Assembly (NCBI GenBank): GCA_903953565.1
Contig: CAJBKE010000059.1
Coordinates: 79,923-143,922 of the forward strand
DNA: 64,000 bases
Source of the DNA: an uncultured Verrucomicrobiota bacterium
Lineage (GTDB): Bacteria > Verrucomicrobiota > Verrucomicrobiia > Chthoniobacterales > JACTMZ01
Direction of reading: 5' to 3'
Part shown: positions 44,823-53,221 of the stretch, piece after piece
Layout of the letters: the number at the start of each line of letters is the position of its first letter
Position numbering within the stretch: the first letter of the stretch is position 1
The notes under the pieces: generated by a model
What the model saw: only the letters and a program-made list of their open reading frames with translations
Database searches by the model: none
Told to the model about the DNA's origin: nothing
Program-made: the position numbers and the translations under genes

Positions 44823-45967
44823 GAAACAGTCCCCGCACGTCGCGCCGCGGCGCTGCGCAGGGCAAAGACTCGCGCCGCCGCATCGTCCCGCTCGCGCGCC
44901 AACGCGGCAAAAGCATTCTCCGCTTCCGCCCAGTGACCGGCCCAGAAAGCATCCCACGCAGCATCCCACCGACGCAGGTCTTCGCCGGATTGCCCGGAGA
45001 CTTTCTCCGCGGGCCCGGTCACTTCGTGCAGCAAAATCCGTTCGCCATCGAAGTCGCACCACGCCATCCGGCGGGATTGCCAGGCATCGCCGGAATCGCC
45101 GGTCAACGCATCCTCGATGAGCACGCCGGCCGCATAACCGCGGGCAGCCGATGCCATGCGCCGCGCCCGGCGCAGCGGCCCACCGCCGACCGTCCAACGT
45201 GCTTCGGAAGGAAAATACCCCACGCCGGATAGGCATTCGCCGCGTGTCAGGGCCGCGCAGCCGCCGGCTTCCTTGACCCAAGTCCAGAGCGAGCCGACCA
45301 CGTCCTGCGTCGATGCCGCCTGACCCCACAGACCGAAGGCAAACAACGCACCCTCGCCATCACAGCGCTCGAGGTAGCCGCCCGCCTTATGGAAATGCCG
45401 TGCGGCGCGCGCCGCCAAGCCGGGCAATCCTTTCCAAGCTTCATGCGACTCGCCTTCCAGGTGTCCCGGCCAAAGCACTTCGGCAACGGCAAGCACCTCG
45501 CTGCGGGGACCTTCTTCGAGATATTGCTCGTCGATACGCGAGCGCAGGAATACCGGCGCAACGCGTCCACCGACCAGCGACTGCCAGCGTGCGCGGCGCG
45601 ATCCGGCCGGCGTGAAGGAAAAGGCCAGTGCCCCGGCGCCCGCCAAGCCTGCCGCGGTGAGAGGGACAAGCGAACTCGAGGCGTAGCCATAAAGTCCGGA
45701 CAGCCAGATCCCGCCACCGAGCAGCCAGAGGGTGGCCAGCCAAATGAGAACCTTCAGACCGCGCCGCGGAATATCCACCACGCACCACGCCACCCCCAGG
45801 GCCATGATGACGGCAAGGATCGCCTCGGCGCGCGGACTGACCACGGGCGGACGCCATCCCTGCCACGCGGGCAACATCGGCAGCCAGAGCAAAGGCAAGG
45901 CCAGCACGATGCCGACCAGCGCACAAAGGAGCGCAGCTTTAAGATGCAGGGCCAGTGGTCGGTTCAT
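44819..45967 (-). CDS. Membrane protein with degenerate nucleotide-cyclase-like domain
   Basis: 382 residues: three to four membrane helices up to about residue 120, then a soluble region. The stretch AGGYLERCDGEGALFAFGLWG aligns by eye with the class III adenylate/guanylate cyclase strand (G-G-x-v-x-x-x-G-D-x-x-A-x-F-G). The first metal-binding block reads SEVLAVAEVLWPGH, and the expected Asp and GFT are missing, so catalysis is unlikely. A TPR-like tail (WAEAENAFAALARERDDAA) follows. It lies between the clpX-like gene (29-bp overlap) and recR. A signalling or scaffold role is inferred. Confidence 0.55.
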   Translation of the reverse strand: MNRPLALHLKAALLCALVGIVLALPLLWLPMLPAWQGWRPPVVSPRAEAILAVIMALGVAWCVVDIPRRGLKVLIWLATLWLLGGGIWLSGLYGYASSSLVPLTAAGLAGAGALAFSFTPAGSRRARWQSLVGGRVAPVFLRSRIDEQYLEEGPRSEVLAVAEVLWPGHLEGESHEAWKGLPGLAARAARHFHKAGGYLERCDGEGALFAFGLWGQAASTQDVVGSLWTWVKEAGGCAALTRGECLSGVGYFPSEARWTVGGGPLRRARRMASAARGYAAGVLIEDALTGDSGDAWQSRRMAWCDFDGERILLHEVTGPAEKVSGQSGEDLRRWDAAWDAFWAGHWAEAENAFAALARERDDAAARVFALRSAAARRAGTVS

Positions 45968-47519
45968 CGGAAGAGCTGGTACGATAGGCGCGCACGACCA
46001 AGTCGCTCAAGAACTTGTCGGGTGCCTCCACGGCCTCCCGCGGCAAAATCAACGAACCCTCCGTGGCCGGCGGCTTGACCAAGCGCAGGCCGAACTCGTA
46101 ATCACGGAACAACTCGGCGCAAAGTTCCCGCACCGGCGTGTGGCGGGCAACGGCCATCTCGACCAGCAAATCGAGGGCTGCGGGGGACAGCTTCAAGTCG
46201 AGCCCTTGCGACTGTCCAAGCCGATCGATGAATTCCTCGGCACTCCGGCGCAGGACACGCGCACGCTCGCCCTCGCCGCTGGCCCGCAATTGGTTCAAGC
46301 GATCGGCCGGGCGCTCGATGAGATCCATGTCCACGCGCAGCGAAGTGACGCCGGAACCGGGCAACTCGAACTTGAACTCGCGGAGCAAACGTTCGCACAC
46401 CGTGAGCAATCCGCGCGCGCCCGTTCCCTCCTCCGCGGCCAACTCGGCAATGCGGTCCAAGGCCGCATCGTCAAATACCGCCTCGATCCCGAAGGCGAGG
46501 AACGCCCGCTCGTATTGCCGCAAGACACTGCCCTCGGATTCGGAGAGAATTTTGCGCAGGTCGGAAGCGGTCAATTCCTCGCAAGCCACCCGCACGGGCA
46601 AACGCCCGACAAACTCCGCCTCCATCCCGTATTCGATCAGATCGGGTGTGGTCACCTCATGCTGCCAGGCGCGTTCCGTATCCTGACCGGACGGCGCGGC
46701 GAATCCGATTTGCGCCTGTTTGTGGCGTTTCTCGACGATTTCCTTCAGGCGCGGGAAGGCGCCGCTGACGATGAAAAGAATACTCCGTGTGTTGACCGAC
46801 TGGCGTCCGGGCTTGCCGCCGCGCTGGATTTCCATGACCGCTTGCATCTGGCCCGCGAGGTCCATCGGGTTGCGCAAGGCGACTTCGGTTTCTTCCATCA
46901 GCTTTAGCAGCGTGGTCTGCACGCCGCGTCCACTCACATCGCGGCCGATCATGTTGCCTGACGTGGCAATCTTGTCGATTTCGTCGATGTAGACGATGCC
47001 ATGCTCGGCACGCGCGATGTCGCCGTCCGCTTTCTGCACCAATTCGCGCACCAGATCCTCGACGTCGCCACCCACGTAGCCAGTTTCGCTGAATTTGGTG
47101 GCATCGGCTTTGACGAACGGAACACCGATCAAATCGGCAATGTGGCGCACAAGGTAGGTTTTACCCACACCGGTCGGACCGGTGATTATAACATTCTGCT
47201 TGGCGTATTCGACCGGCGCCGTTTCGCCGCGGTCGGCGCGGTCGCGGAGGAATCTCGCGTGGTTGTAATGGTCGCAGACCGCGATGGAGAGGACCTTTTT
47301 GGCTTCGTCCTGCTTGATAACAAAACGGTCCAGATGCGCTTTGATATCGCGAGGGGTGAGCTTGAAATCGAAAATGTTTTCGTCCGCGCCCGCCGGTTCC
47401 TCCGTCGCGCCGGCCGGTTCGGCGGCCGCCGGGCGCCCCTGTTGCTGGAAGGCGGACTGCAAAAAAGCCTGGAGGCGGCGCTGCAATTCCTCGGGACCGG
47501 GAGAATTCGGATCGCTCAT
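45939..47519 (-). CDS. ClpX-like AAA+ ATPase without zinc-binding domain
   Basis: 526 residues, longer than standard ClpX (about 420). No N-terminal C4 zinc finger is visible; the start is Gln/Ala/Pro-rich. Walker A GPTGVGKTYLV, Walker B GIVYIDEIDKI, the GYVGGDVEDLVREL and QTTLLKLMEETEV blocks and sensor GTGARGLLTVCER are clear. An IGF-type ClpP loop is not obvious (HKQAQIGFAAPSG may stand in). A C-terminal extension of about 90 residues follows. It is probably an unfoldase paralogue. Confidence 0.8.
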   Translation of the reverse strand: MSDPNSPGPEELQRRLQAFLQSAFQQQGRPAAAEPAGATEEPAGADENIFDFKLTPRDIKAHLDRFVIKQDEAKKVLSIAVCDHYNHARFLRDRADRGETAPVEYAKQNVIITGPTGVGKTYLVRHIADLIGVPFVKADATKFSETGYVGGDVEDLVRELVQKADGDIARAEHGIVYIDEIDKIATSGNMIGRDVSGRGVQTTLLKLMEETEVALRNPMDLAGQMQAVMEIQRGGKPGRQSVNTRSILFIVSGAFPRLKEIVEKRHKQAQIGFAAPSGQDTERAWQHEVTTPDLIEYGMEAEFVGRLPVRVACEELTASDLRKILSESEGSVLRQYERAFLAFGIEAVFDDAALDRIAELAAEEGTGARGLLTVCERLLREFKFELPGSGVTSLRVDMDLIERPADRLNQLRASGEGERARVLRRSAEEFIDRLGQSQGLDLKLSPAALDLLVEMAVARHTPVRELCAELFRDYEFGLRLVKPPATEGSLILPREAVEAPDKFLSDLVVRAYRTSSSDEPTTGPAS

Positions 47520-47558
47520 GCCGCCAATGTAACCCGCCCCGGCCCGGGGGCAAACCCC

Positions 47559-49187
47559 CTAGCTGCCGGCCATCAGCCGCTCCGCAACCTTGCGGTAGCT
47601 GTTCCAGCCCGCGACGCCGGGGTCCGGACTGATTTCCAGAAATTGGCCGAACAGACTCTTGGCTTCGTCTTTTTCGCCCAAGGCCCAATCCGTCACGCCG
47701 GCCACGAAAAAAACCAGCGCGCCCGGACCGGTTTGCGGGTATCGCCGGAGGTCATCGGTGCGCAGAGGTTTGCCGCGCGTTCCGAAGTCGGCCGAGTCGA
47801 GGAACATGTTGGCCAGATCGCGATGCTCGGAGCGGTCGGAGAAAAGACCCGTGCGCGACACCTCACGCCAACGATCCCGCGCGGCGTCCGCGTTGCCGGA
47901 CAGCGCGGCGGAGAGCGCAAGGTTGAAGGCCGCCCATTGCGCGCGCTCACTGCCGGCCGGTGCCTCGGCGGCGGCTTTGGCGAAATTCGCTTCCGCCTGG
48001 GCCATGTCCCCGTCAGCCAAAGCGGCCAGCCCCGTATCGAGAGGATCCGCCACCTCTCCTTGGCGTCCGGCGGTCACCGCTTCGCGCAGCCCCTTGATCT
48101 CCGGACGCTCGCTGGTGAAGAAGAGCCAGACGCCGGCGACGAGCATGAGCAAGGCGGCCGCGATGGAAATGAGGGCCACGTAGACTTTGGTGCGGTTCGT
48201 CTCGACCTTGATCACTTCGCGCTTGGTGCCGGCCGGTCGCCCGGCATGCTCCAGAACTTTGGCGCGGGCGAATTCGAGATGCTCGATCAACTCCGCATAC
48301 GACGGGTAACGGTCGTCCGGATTTTTCTCCAGCATGCGATTGACGACATAGGCCGTCTCGGGCGCGACATCGGGCGCGAAAGCCTCGAGGCTGGCCGGTT
48401 GGCTTTTCATTTGCTTGAGCGCGACAAGGCTCGCGCTTTCCGCCTCGAAGGGCGGACGTCCCGCGATGGCATGGAAAAGCGTTCCGCCCAAGCTGTAGAT
48501 ATCGCTGCGAAAATCTTCCGCTTCGTAATTGAGCCGCTCCGGCGCGATGTAATACGGGGTGCCCCAAATCTCCCCTCGCGCCCCGGCTTCTTCCGCCAGC
48601 GCGCGGGCCAAACCGAAGTCGACAATCTTGGTGGTGTGCGCATCGGCGAAGAGAATGTTGCCCGGTTTGACATCACGGTGAACCAGCCCCTTCTCCGCCG
48701 CCGCTTCGAGTCCTTGCGCGATTTGCGCCCCGATCTCCAGCACCTGCGCCTCGGAAACGCGGCTTTGCACCGACATCAGGTCGTCGAGGGAACCTTTTTC
48801 GACCAACTCCATAGCGAGGTAAAACTGGCCGTCCGCCTCGCCGAATGAATAGACGCGGACCACGTGCGGATGATTGACCGAGGCGGTGACGCGCGCCTCC
48901 TGTTCGAGCTTGGCCCGCTCGTCTTCACGTGCGCTCATTTCACGACGCAGGACTTTCAGGGCGACCATGCGTCCGAGATTATGGTCGTAGGCCTTGAAGA
49001 CGGATCCCATGCCGCCCTCGCCGATCAGCTCGACCAATTCGAAATTGTTGAAGATACGGCGTGCACGCATCCCCTCGCCGCAATGCGGACAGTAAATTTG
49101 CGCAAAGGGCAGTTCATCGGACACGTCGATCGTCCCGCCGCAAGCGGGACACGTGTCGATGATCCGGGGGGAAGACTCCTCGTCCAC
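47559..49187 (-). CDS. Membrane Ser/Thr protein kinase with zinc-ribbon N-terminus
   Basis: 542 residues. The N-terminal zinc ribbon (TCPACGG..YCPHCGEG) is followed by a complete Hanks kinase: IGEGGMGSVFKAYD (P-loop), VALKVL (Lys), GLVHRDVKPGNILF (catalytic), KIVDFGLARA (DFG) and GTPYYIAPERL (activation loop). One membrane helix near residue 340-360 (VALISIAAALLMLVAGVWLF) leads to a TPR-like periplasmic tail (GDMAQAEANFAKAAAEAP). It is an environmental or envelope sensor kinase; the ligand is unknown. Confidence 0.92.
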   Translation of the reverse strand: MDEESSPRIIDTCPACGGTIDVSDELPFAQIYCPHCGEGMRARRIFNNFELVELIGEGGMGSVFKAYDHNLGRMVALKVLRREMSAREDERAKLEQEARVTASVNHPHVVRVYSFGEADGQFYLAMELVEKGSLDDLMSVQSRVSEAQVLEIGAQIAQGLEAAAEKGLVHRDVKPGNILFADAHTTKIVDFGLARALAEEAGARGEIWGTPYYIAPERLNYEAEDFRSDIYSLGGTLFHAIAGRPPFEAESASLVALKQMKSQPASLEAFAPDVAPETAYVVNRMLEKNPDDRYPSYAELIEHLEFARAKVLEHAGRPAGTKREVIKVETNRTKVYVALISIAAALLMLVAGVWLFFTSERPEIKGLREAVTAGRQGEVADPLDTGLAALADGDMAQAEANFAKAAAEAPAGSERAQWAAFNLALSAALSGNADAARDRWREVSRTGLFSDRSEHRDLANMFLDSADFGTRGKPLRTDDLRRYPQTGPGALVFFVAGVTDWALGEKDEAKSLFGQFLEISPDPGVAGWNSYRKVAERLMAGS

Positions 49188-49240
49188 GCGGCAAACCTTG
49201 CGCGGGACCGCGGGAACGTCCAGCGTTTCCGCGAACCACT

Positions 49241-50149
49241 ATGAACGAACCACTCACCTGCACCGCGGCGCAAAGCGCGCCCCGCCTCGACCGCTGGATG
49301 GCCACGCAATGGCCGCAATTCAGCCGGGCGCGCTGGCAGAAAGCGCTCGTGGCAGGGTTGGTCACCTTGAACGGTGCCGTGGCCCGCGCCTCCGATCCCG
49401 TAGCCGCCGGCGATGTGGTGGCCGCTTTGCCTCCGCCCGCCTCCGAACCGCCCGTGCATGCCGTGGCGGAGAACATTCCGCTCGAGATCATTCACGAGGA
49501 CGACGATTTGCTCTGCCTGAACAAACCGCCCGGCCTCGTCGTTCATCCGGCGACGGGCCACTGGCAGGGCACGTTGGTCAATGCCATCCTGCATCACTGC
49601 GCAAATATTTCGGACGGCGGCCATCCCTTGCGGCCCGGCATCGTGCACCGTTTGGACAAGGACACAAGCGGGTGCATTTTGGTGGCCAAAAATGATGCGG
49701 CCCACGCCGCGCTGGCGCGGCAATTCGCGGAGCGCACCGCGCAGAAAACTTACCTCGCCGTGGTGCGCGGACGTCCCCGCGCCACCGGTGGCGTGGTCAC
49801 CGGCGCGATTGCGCGGCATCCGGTGCACCGCCAGCGCATGGCCATCAGCCGCCGCCCCGAGGCGCGCGCGGCGGAGACCACGTGGAAAGTTCTGTCTTCC
49901 GAGGGCAATCTCTCGCTCGTCGAATGCCGCCCGAAAACCGGACGCACCCACCAGATCCGCGTGCATTTGAAACACCTCGGCCACCCCATTGCCGGCGACC
50001 GCGTGTATGGCGGCGGGGCTGACTTTCCCCGGCAGTTGCTCCATGCGTGGAAAATCTCGGTGGATCACCCGACGAGCGGGGAACGGTTGGATTTCACCGC
50101 ACCCTTGCCCGATGATTTTCCGCTCCGGCCGGCAGGAACCGGGTCTTGA
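49241..50149 (+). CDS. RluA-family 23S rRNA pseudouridine synthase (RluD-like)
   Basis: 302 residues. An S4-like N-terminal segment (FSRARWQKALVAGLVTLNG) precedes the catalytic HRLDKDTSGCILVAKN with its Asp. The later RPKTGRTHQIRVHLKHLGHPIAGD block is typical. It isomerises uridines in rRNA. It is divergent from the kinase gene. Confidence 0.92.
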   Translation: MNEPLTCTAAQSAPRLDRWMATQWPQFSRARWQKALVAGLVTLNGAVARASDPVAAGDVVAALPPPASEPPVHAVAENIPLEIIHEDDDLLCLNKPPGLVVHPATGHWQGTLVNAILHHCANISDGGHPLRPGIVHRLDKDTSGCILVAKNDAAHAALARQFAERTAQKTYLAVVRGRPRATGGVVTGAIARHPVHRQRMAISRRPEARAAETTWKVLSSEGNLSLVECRPKTGRTHQIRVHLKHLGHPIAGDRVYGGGADFPRQLLHAWKISVDHPTSGERLDFTAPLPDDFPLRPAGTGS

Positions 50150-50408
50150 GGGTGCTCGAGTTGCTGAGCTGGACGGCCGGAAGGGAATCGGACATTACAT
50201 TCTCCACCTTAGCGACGAAGGAGTCGGTCTGCCGCAGGAAAATCTGGAAAGCGATGGCAGCCGTCTCTTCGGTCGAACCACTCCGTGCGGCTTCGGACCA
50301 TGCGTCGTGCGGTTCATTGACCAACGCGCCGGCGGCAAACTTGAAAGCGAAGCGAGGTCCGACTGCTCGATGTGCCTTCCCTTCACGCTTCAGGCGCGCT
50401 GATCCTTC
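50094..50408 (-). other. In-frame open stretch after the rhomboid stop codon
   Basis: The 258-bp gap between the pseudouridine synthase and rhomboid genes contains no independent ATG-initiated gene I can support. The frame immediately after the rhomboid TAG stays open for about 104 codons, to a TGA at 50094, with rather normal composition (RFAFKFAAGALVNEPHDAW). It has no start codon but a TTG/GTG and no recognised domain. It is listed as a possible remnant or readthrough region only. Confidence 0.25.
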
Positions 50409-51215
50409 CTACCAACGCCGCTGGCGCTGTCGGGTCAGAGCCTCGAGTTGCCGCTTCTCTTCGCGGCTCAAGCTCTCGATTCCTTCGTCCATGACACGGG
50501 CCAGCAACTCTTCGGTTTGCGCCTCGCGCTCGACGCGATCGGCCGGCCGTTGACCCCGCGGCGAGGCAGGCAACCACCACCACGTGAGGAAGGCGCCCAT
50601 CAGCGCCCCGCCCAAATGCGCAAGGTGCCCGACTTGCGGCACGATGCGCAGGAGCGCGCAGGCCAGGGAAACCACGATGAGCCCGCGACCGAGGGTCTTG
50701 GCTTTCATGTTCACCGGCAGGATGAAAAAGAGCAGCGCGCGCAGCGGCATCTCGGGATACGCCGTGGTGAACGAGAGCAGCAGGCCGCAGACTGATCCGG
50801 ATGCTCCGATCAACTCGACACTCGGCGGCGAGAACCATGTTTGCAGCAGCCCGCCGGCGATTCCGGAGAACAAATAGAGCAGCAGATATTTCGCGCGGCC
50901 GAGCATGTATTCGACCTCCGGGCCGATGAACCACAGGCCGAGCACATTGACCAAGAGGTGCAGCATGTTCGCGTGGAGGAAGAGGTGCGTGACAACCGTC
51001 CACCAACGCCCACCGGCCAGCGCATCGCCGCTCAGCGCCCACAGCGACAGGTCAATACCGCGGGCGGTGTTCAAAAAAAACACCTCGAGCGCGTAACCGG
51101 CCACGCAAGCTCCGGCCAGCAACACCGTGACCGGGGCCACGCGGAATTTTTCCCGCAAACTTTCCACTCGCCGCAGCGTATCAGTTGCCGATGGACGGAG
51201 CAATGTGCGCTTCAC
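50409..51215 (-). CDS. Rhomboid-family intramembrane serine protease
   Basis: 268 residues with at least six membrane helices. The active site GASGSVCGLL (Ser) and the partner His in QVGHLAHLGGALMG are present, as is the N-terminal loop HLFLHANMLHLLVNVLGLWF. A charged C-terminal tail (ELLARVMDEGIESLSREEKR) follows. It cleaves membrane protein substrates, which are unknown here. Confidence 0.92.
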   Translation of the reverse strand: MKRTLLRPSATDTLRRVESLREKFRVAPVTVLLAGACVAGYALEVFFLNTARGIDLSLWALSGDALAGGRWWTVVTHLFLHANMLHLLVNVLGLWFIGPEVEYMLGRAKYLLLYLFSGIAGGLLQTWFSPPSVELIGASGSVCGLLLSFTTAYPEMPLRALLFFILPVNMKAKTLGRGLIVVSLACALLRIVPQVGHLAHLGGALMGAFLTWWWLPASPRGQRPADRVEREAQTEELLARVMDEGIESLSREEKRQLEALTRQRQRRW

Positions 51216-51257
51216 GCTTTGCTTCGTCCTCCAAAGCCAACTATTCTCGCCGGTTCC

Positions 51258-52664
51258 ATGCCGCGTTGCCTACGCCCCTGCCTGATCGCGCTCGCCGCCG
51301 TTTTCGTCGTCGTCCTCGCGGCCGTGGTGGCTTTCAACCTCCATCTGCAGTCCGCCGCCATGCAGCAGCAATTGCGGCAAGCGGCAATGGACAGCGTCGG
51401 ACTGCCCCTCAGCGTGCGCAGCGCCATCTATACGCCTTGGGACGGCATCCGCTTGCGCGGACTCGTCATGCCCGACATGGAAAATGCCGGGGTCAATTTC
51501 CTCGAGGCCTCCGAGTTCCAGATTCTCTTCCGACTCATGCCGTTGCTGCGCCGCGAATTCGTGGTCAGCGATCTGCGTCTCAAGGAAGCCGTCCTCACCT
51601 GGCGGCAAAACGCGAACGGCCAGTGGCGCGTGCCACGCCGACCGGAGGAAGCCGTTGCGGTGCCCGCAGGCACGCCGGTCACGGTGCGTTCCGCCGCAAC
51701 TCCGGAGGCGAAGCGTCCCGCGGTGGAAATCGCCGGCGCTGTTGCGCCGAAACCTCTCGTGCATGTCCGCGTCGACGGCATGCAGGTCCGCCGCTCGCGT
51801 ATTCTTTTCGAGAACCGCGACGGCTGGCCGCTGCTTGACGCCGATGGCATCACGGCAAATGCCGATCTGTCGCCGGAAGGCAATGCGCACGGCGAGGCGC
51901 GCGTCCCGGAAGCCGTGCTGGCCGGACTGATTGTCGCGCGCGAACTCTCTTCGGATTTCACCTTGGAAGAAGGACAACTCCGACTCGCCGCGATCAGCGG
52001 CGAGATTGCCGGCGGACAACTCTCCGGACGCGGCGAAGTGGCCACGCGCACCGATGGCTCTCCCTATGAATGGGATCTGAAGCTCGACGGTTTCCGCCTG
52101 TCGGAATTGCGTCTGCCCTCCTCCTTCGGCGGCACGCGTCTCGAAGGCACGCTCGCCGCCACCTTCGCCGTGCAAGGACGCAACGCCCCGCAACGACGGC
52201 TTCGCGGCAAAGCCCGTGTCGATCTGACGGGCGCGCGGATGATTCCTTCCGAATATTTGCGCGGCATCGGGCAGGCCCTCGGCATCCGCGAGCTGCAGAA
52301 TCTGGAGTTCAAAGAATCTTACGCGGAACTCCGGCTTGAGGATGACTTTGTCCACGTCGCGCCACTCTGGCTGCGCGCGGACGAGTTCGCGGTGGAAATG
52401 TCCGGCCCGATTACGCGTGCCGGCGGCCTCGACCTCAAAGCGCGGCTCATCCTCGGCCCCGCGTCGGCCGCGCGCATCGCGGCGGTTACCGGCCGTGAAT
52501 TTCCGGACGCCGGCATCGAAGGCATGCCGGGCTTCCGCGCCGTTGACTTCCGCATCACCGGCACGTTGGAAAAACCGCAAAGCGACCTGGCCGCGCGCGT
52601 GCTCGGCGGCGGCATCGGCGGCAAAATCGGCGAATTTTTCCTCAACTTCCTCGGCACTCCCTGA
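51258..52664 (+). CDS. AsmA-like membrane-anchored protein
   Basis: 468 residues from ATG 51258. A signal-anchor (LIALAAVFVVVLAAVVAFNL) is followed by long beta-rich sequence with AsmA/TamB-like features: LRLKEAVLTWRQNANGQW, DLKLDGFRLSEL and a terminal PGFRAVDFRITGTLEKPQSD. Such proteins are thought to move lipids across the periplasm. It precedes rsmD by two bases and the LPS genes, which supports an envelope role. Confidence 0.72.
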   Translation: MPRCLRPCLIALAAVFVVVLAAVVAFNLHLQSAAMQQQLRQAAMDSVGLPLSVRSAIYTPWDGIRLRGLVMPDMENAGVNFLEASEFQILFRLMPLLRREFVVSDLRLKEAVLTWRQNANGQWRVPRRPEEAVAVPAGTPVTVRSAATPEAKRPAVEIAGAVAPKPLVHVRVDGMQVRRSRILFENRDGWPLLDADGITANADLSPEGNAHGEARVPEAVLAGLIVARELSSDFTLEEGQLRLAAISGEIAGGQLSGRGEVATRTDGSPYEWDLKLDGFRLSELRLPSSFGGTRLEGTLAATFAVQGRNAPQRRLRGKARVDLTGARMIPSEYLRGIGQALGIRELQNLEFKESYAELRLEDDFVHVAPLWLRADEFAVEMSGPITRAGGLDLKARLILGPASAARIAAVTGREFPDAGIEGMPGFRAVDFRITGTLEKPQSDLAARVLGGGIGGKIGEFFLNFLGTP

Positions 52665-52666
52665 CC

Positions 52667-53221
52667 ATGCGCATCATCGCCGGTAGCGCGGGAGGGTTGC
52701 ACCTCGACTGCCCTGACGGAATTGCCCGTCCCATGATGGACCGGGTGCGCGGCGCGGTTTTCTCGAGCTTGGGCGAGGCTGTCATTGGCGCGCGCACGGC
52801 CGATCTTTTTGCCGGCAGCGGGGCGATCGGCATCGAAGCGCTGAGCCGGGGCGCGCAGTCCTGCGTTTTTGTCGACCAAAACCGCAAGGCCGCCGATGTG
52901 GTGCGCAAAAATTTGGCGCGCGCGCGGCTATCCGGCACGGTGCGGATGCAAGACGTCGCCAAATTCCTCGCGCAAGCCGCGCAGGACTCCTTTGATCTGG
53001 TCTTTGCCGATCCGCCTTTTCCCTTACCCAAGGAAGACCCGGCCCATCCGGCGACCCTGCTCTCCGGCGACCGGCTCTCGTATTGCGTGGCACCCGGCGG
53101 ATTTTTCATCACTGAATTGCCGCAGGAGCCTCCGCAGGGAAATGCGTCTTGGACATTGCTCAGGAACCGCCGTTACGGGCAGGCTTGGGTCGCAATCTAC
53201 CGGCGGCTACCGCTCGAATGA
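52667..53221 (+). CDS. rsmD: 16S rRNA (guanine966-N2)-methyltransferase RsmD
   Basis: 184 residues. RsmD start MRIIAGSAGGLHL with the RPMMDRVRGAVFSSL block, SAM motif TADLFAGSGAIGIEALSRGA and catalytic FADPPF are present. Its stop overlaps the waaA start (ATGA). Confidence 0.93.
   Translation: MRIIAGSAGGLHLDCPDGIARPMMDRVRGAVFSSLGEAVIGARTADLFAGSGAIGIEALSRGAQSCVFVDQNRKAADVVRKNLARARLSGTVRMQDVAKFLAQAAQDSFDLVFADPPFPLPKEDPAHPATLLSGDRLSYCVAPGGFFITELPQEPPQGNASWTLLRNRRYGQAWVAIYRRLPLE

Noticed and set aside
50146-50553. 135-codon plus-strand frame overlapping the rhomboid gene end
   Set aside because: Ser/Arg-rich antisense of the rhomboid tail; not protein-like.
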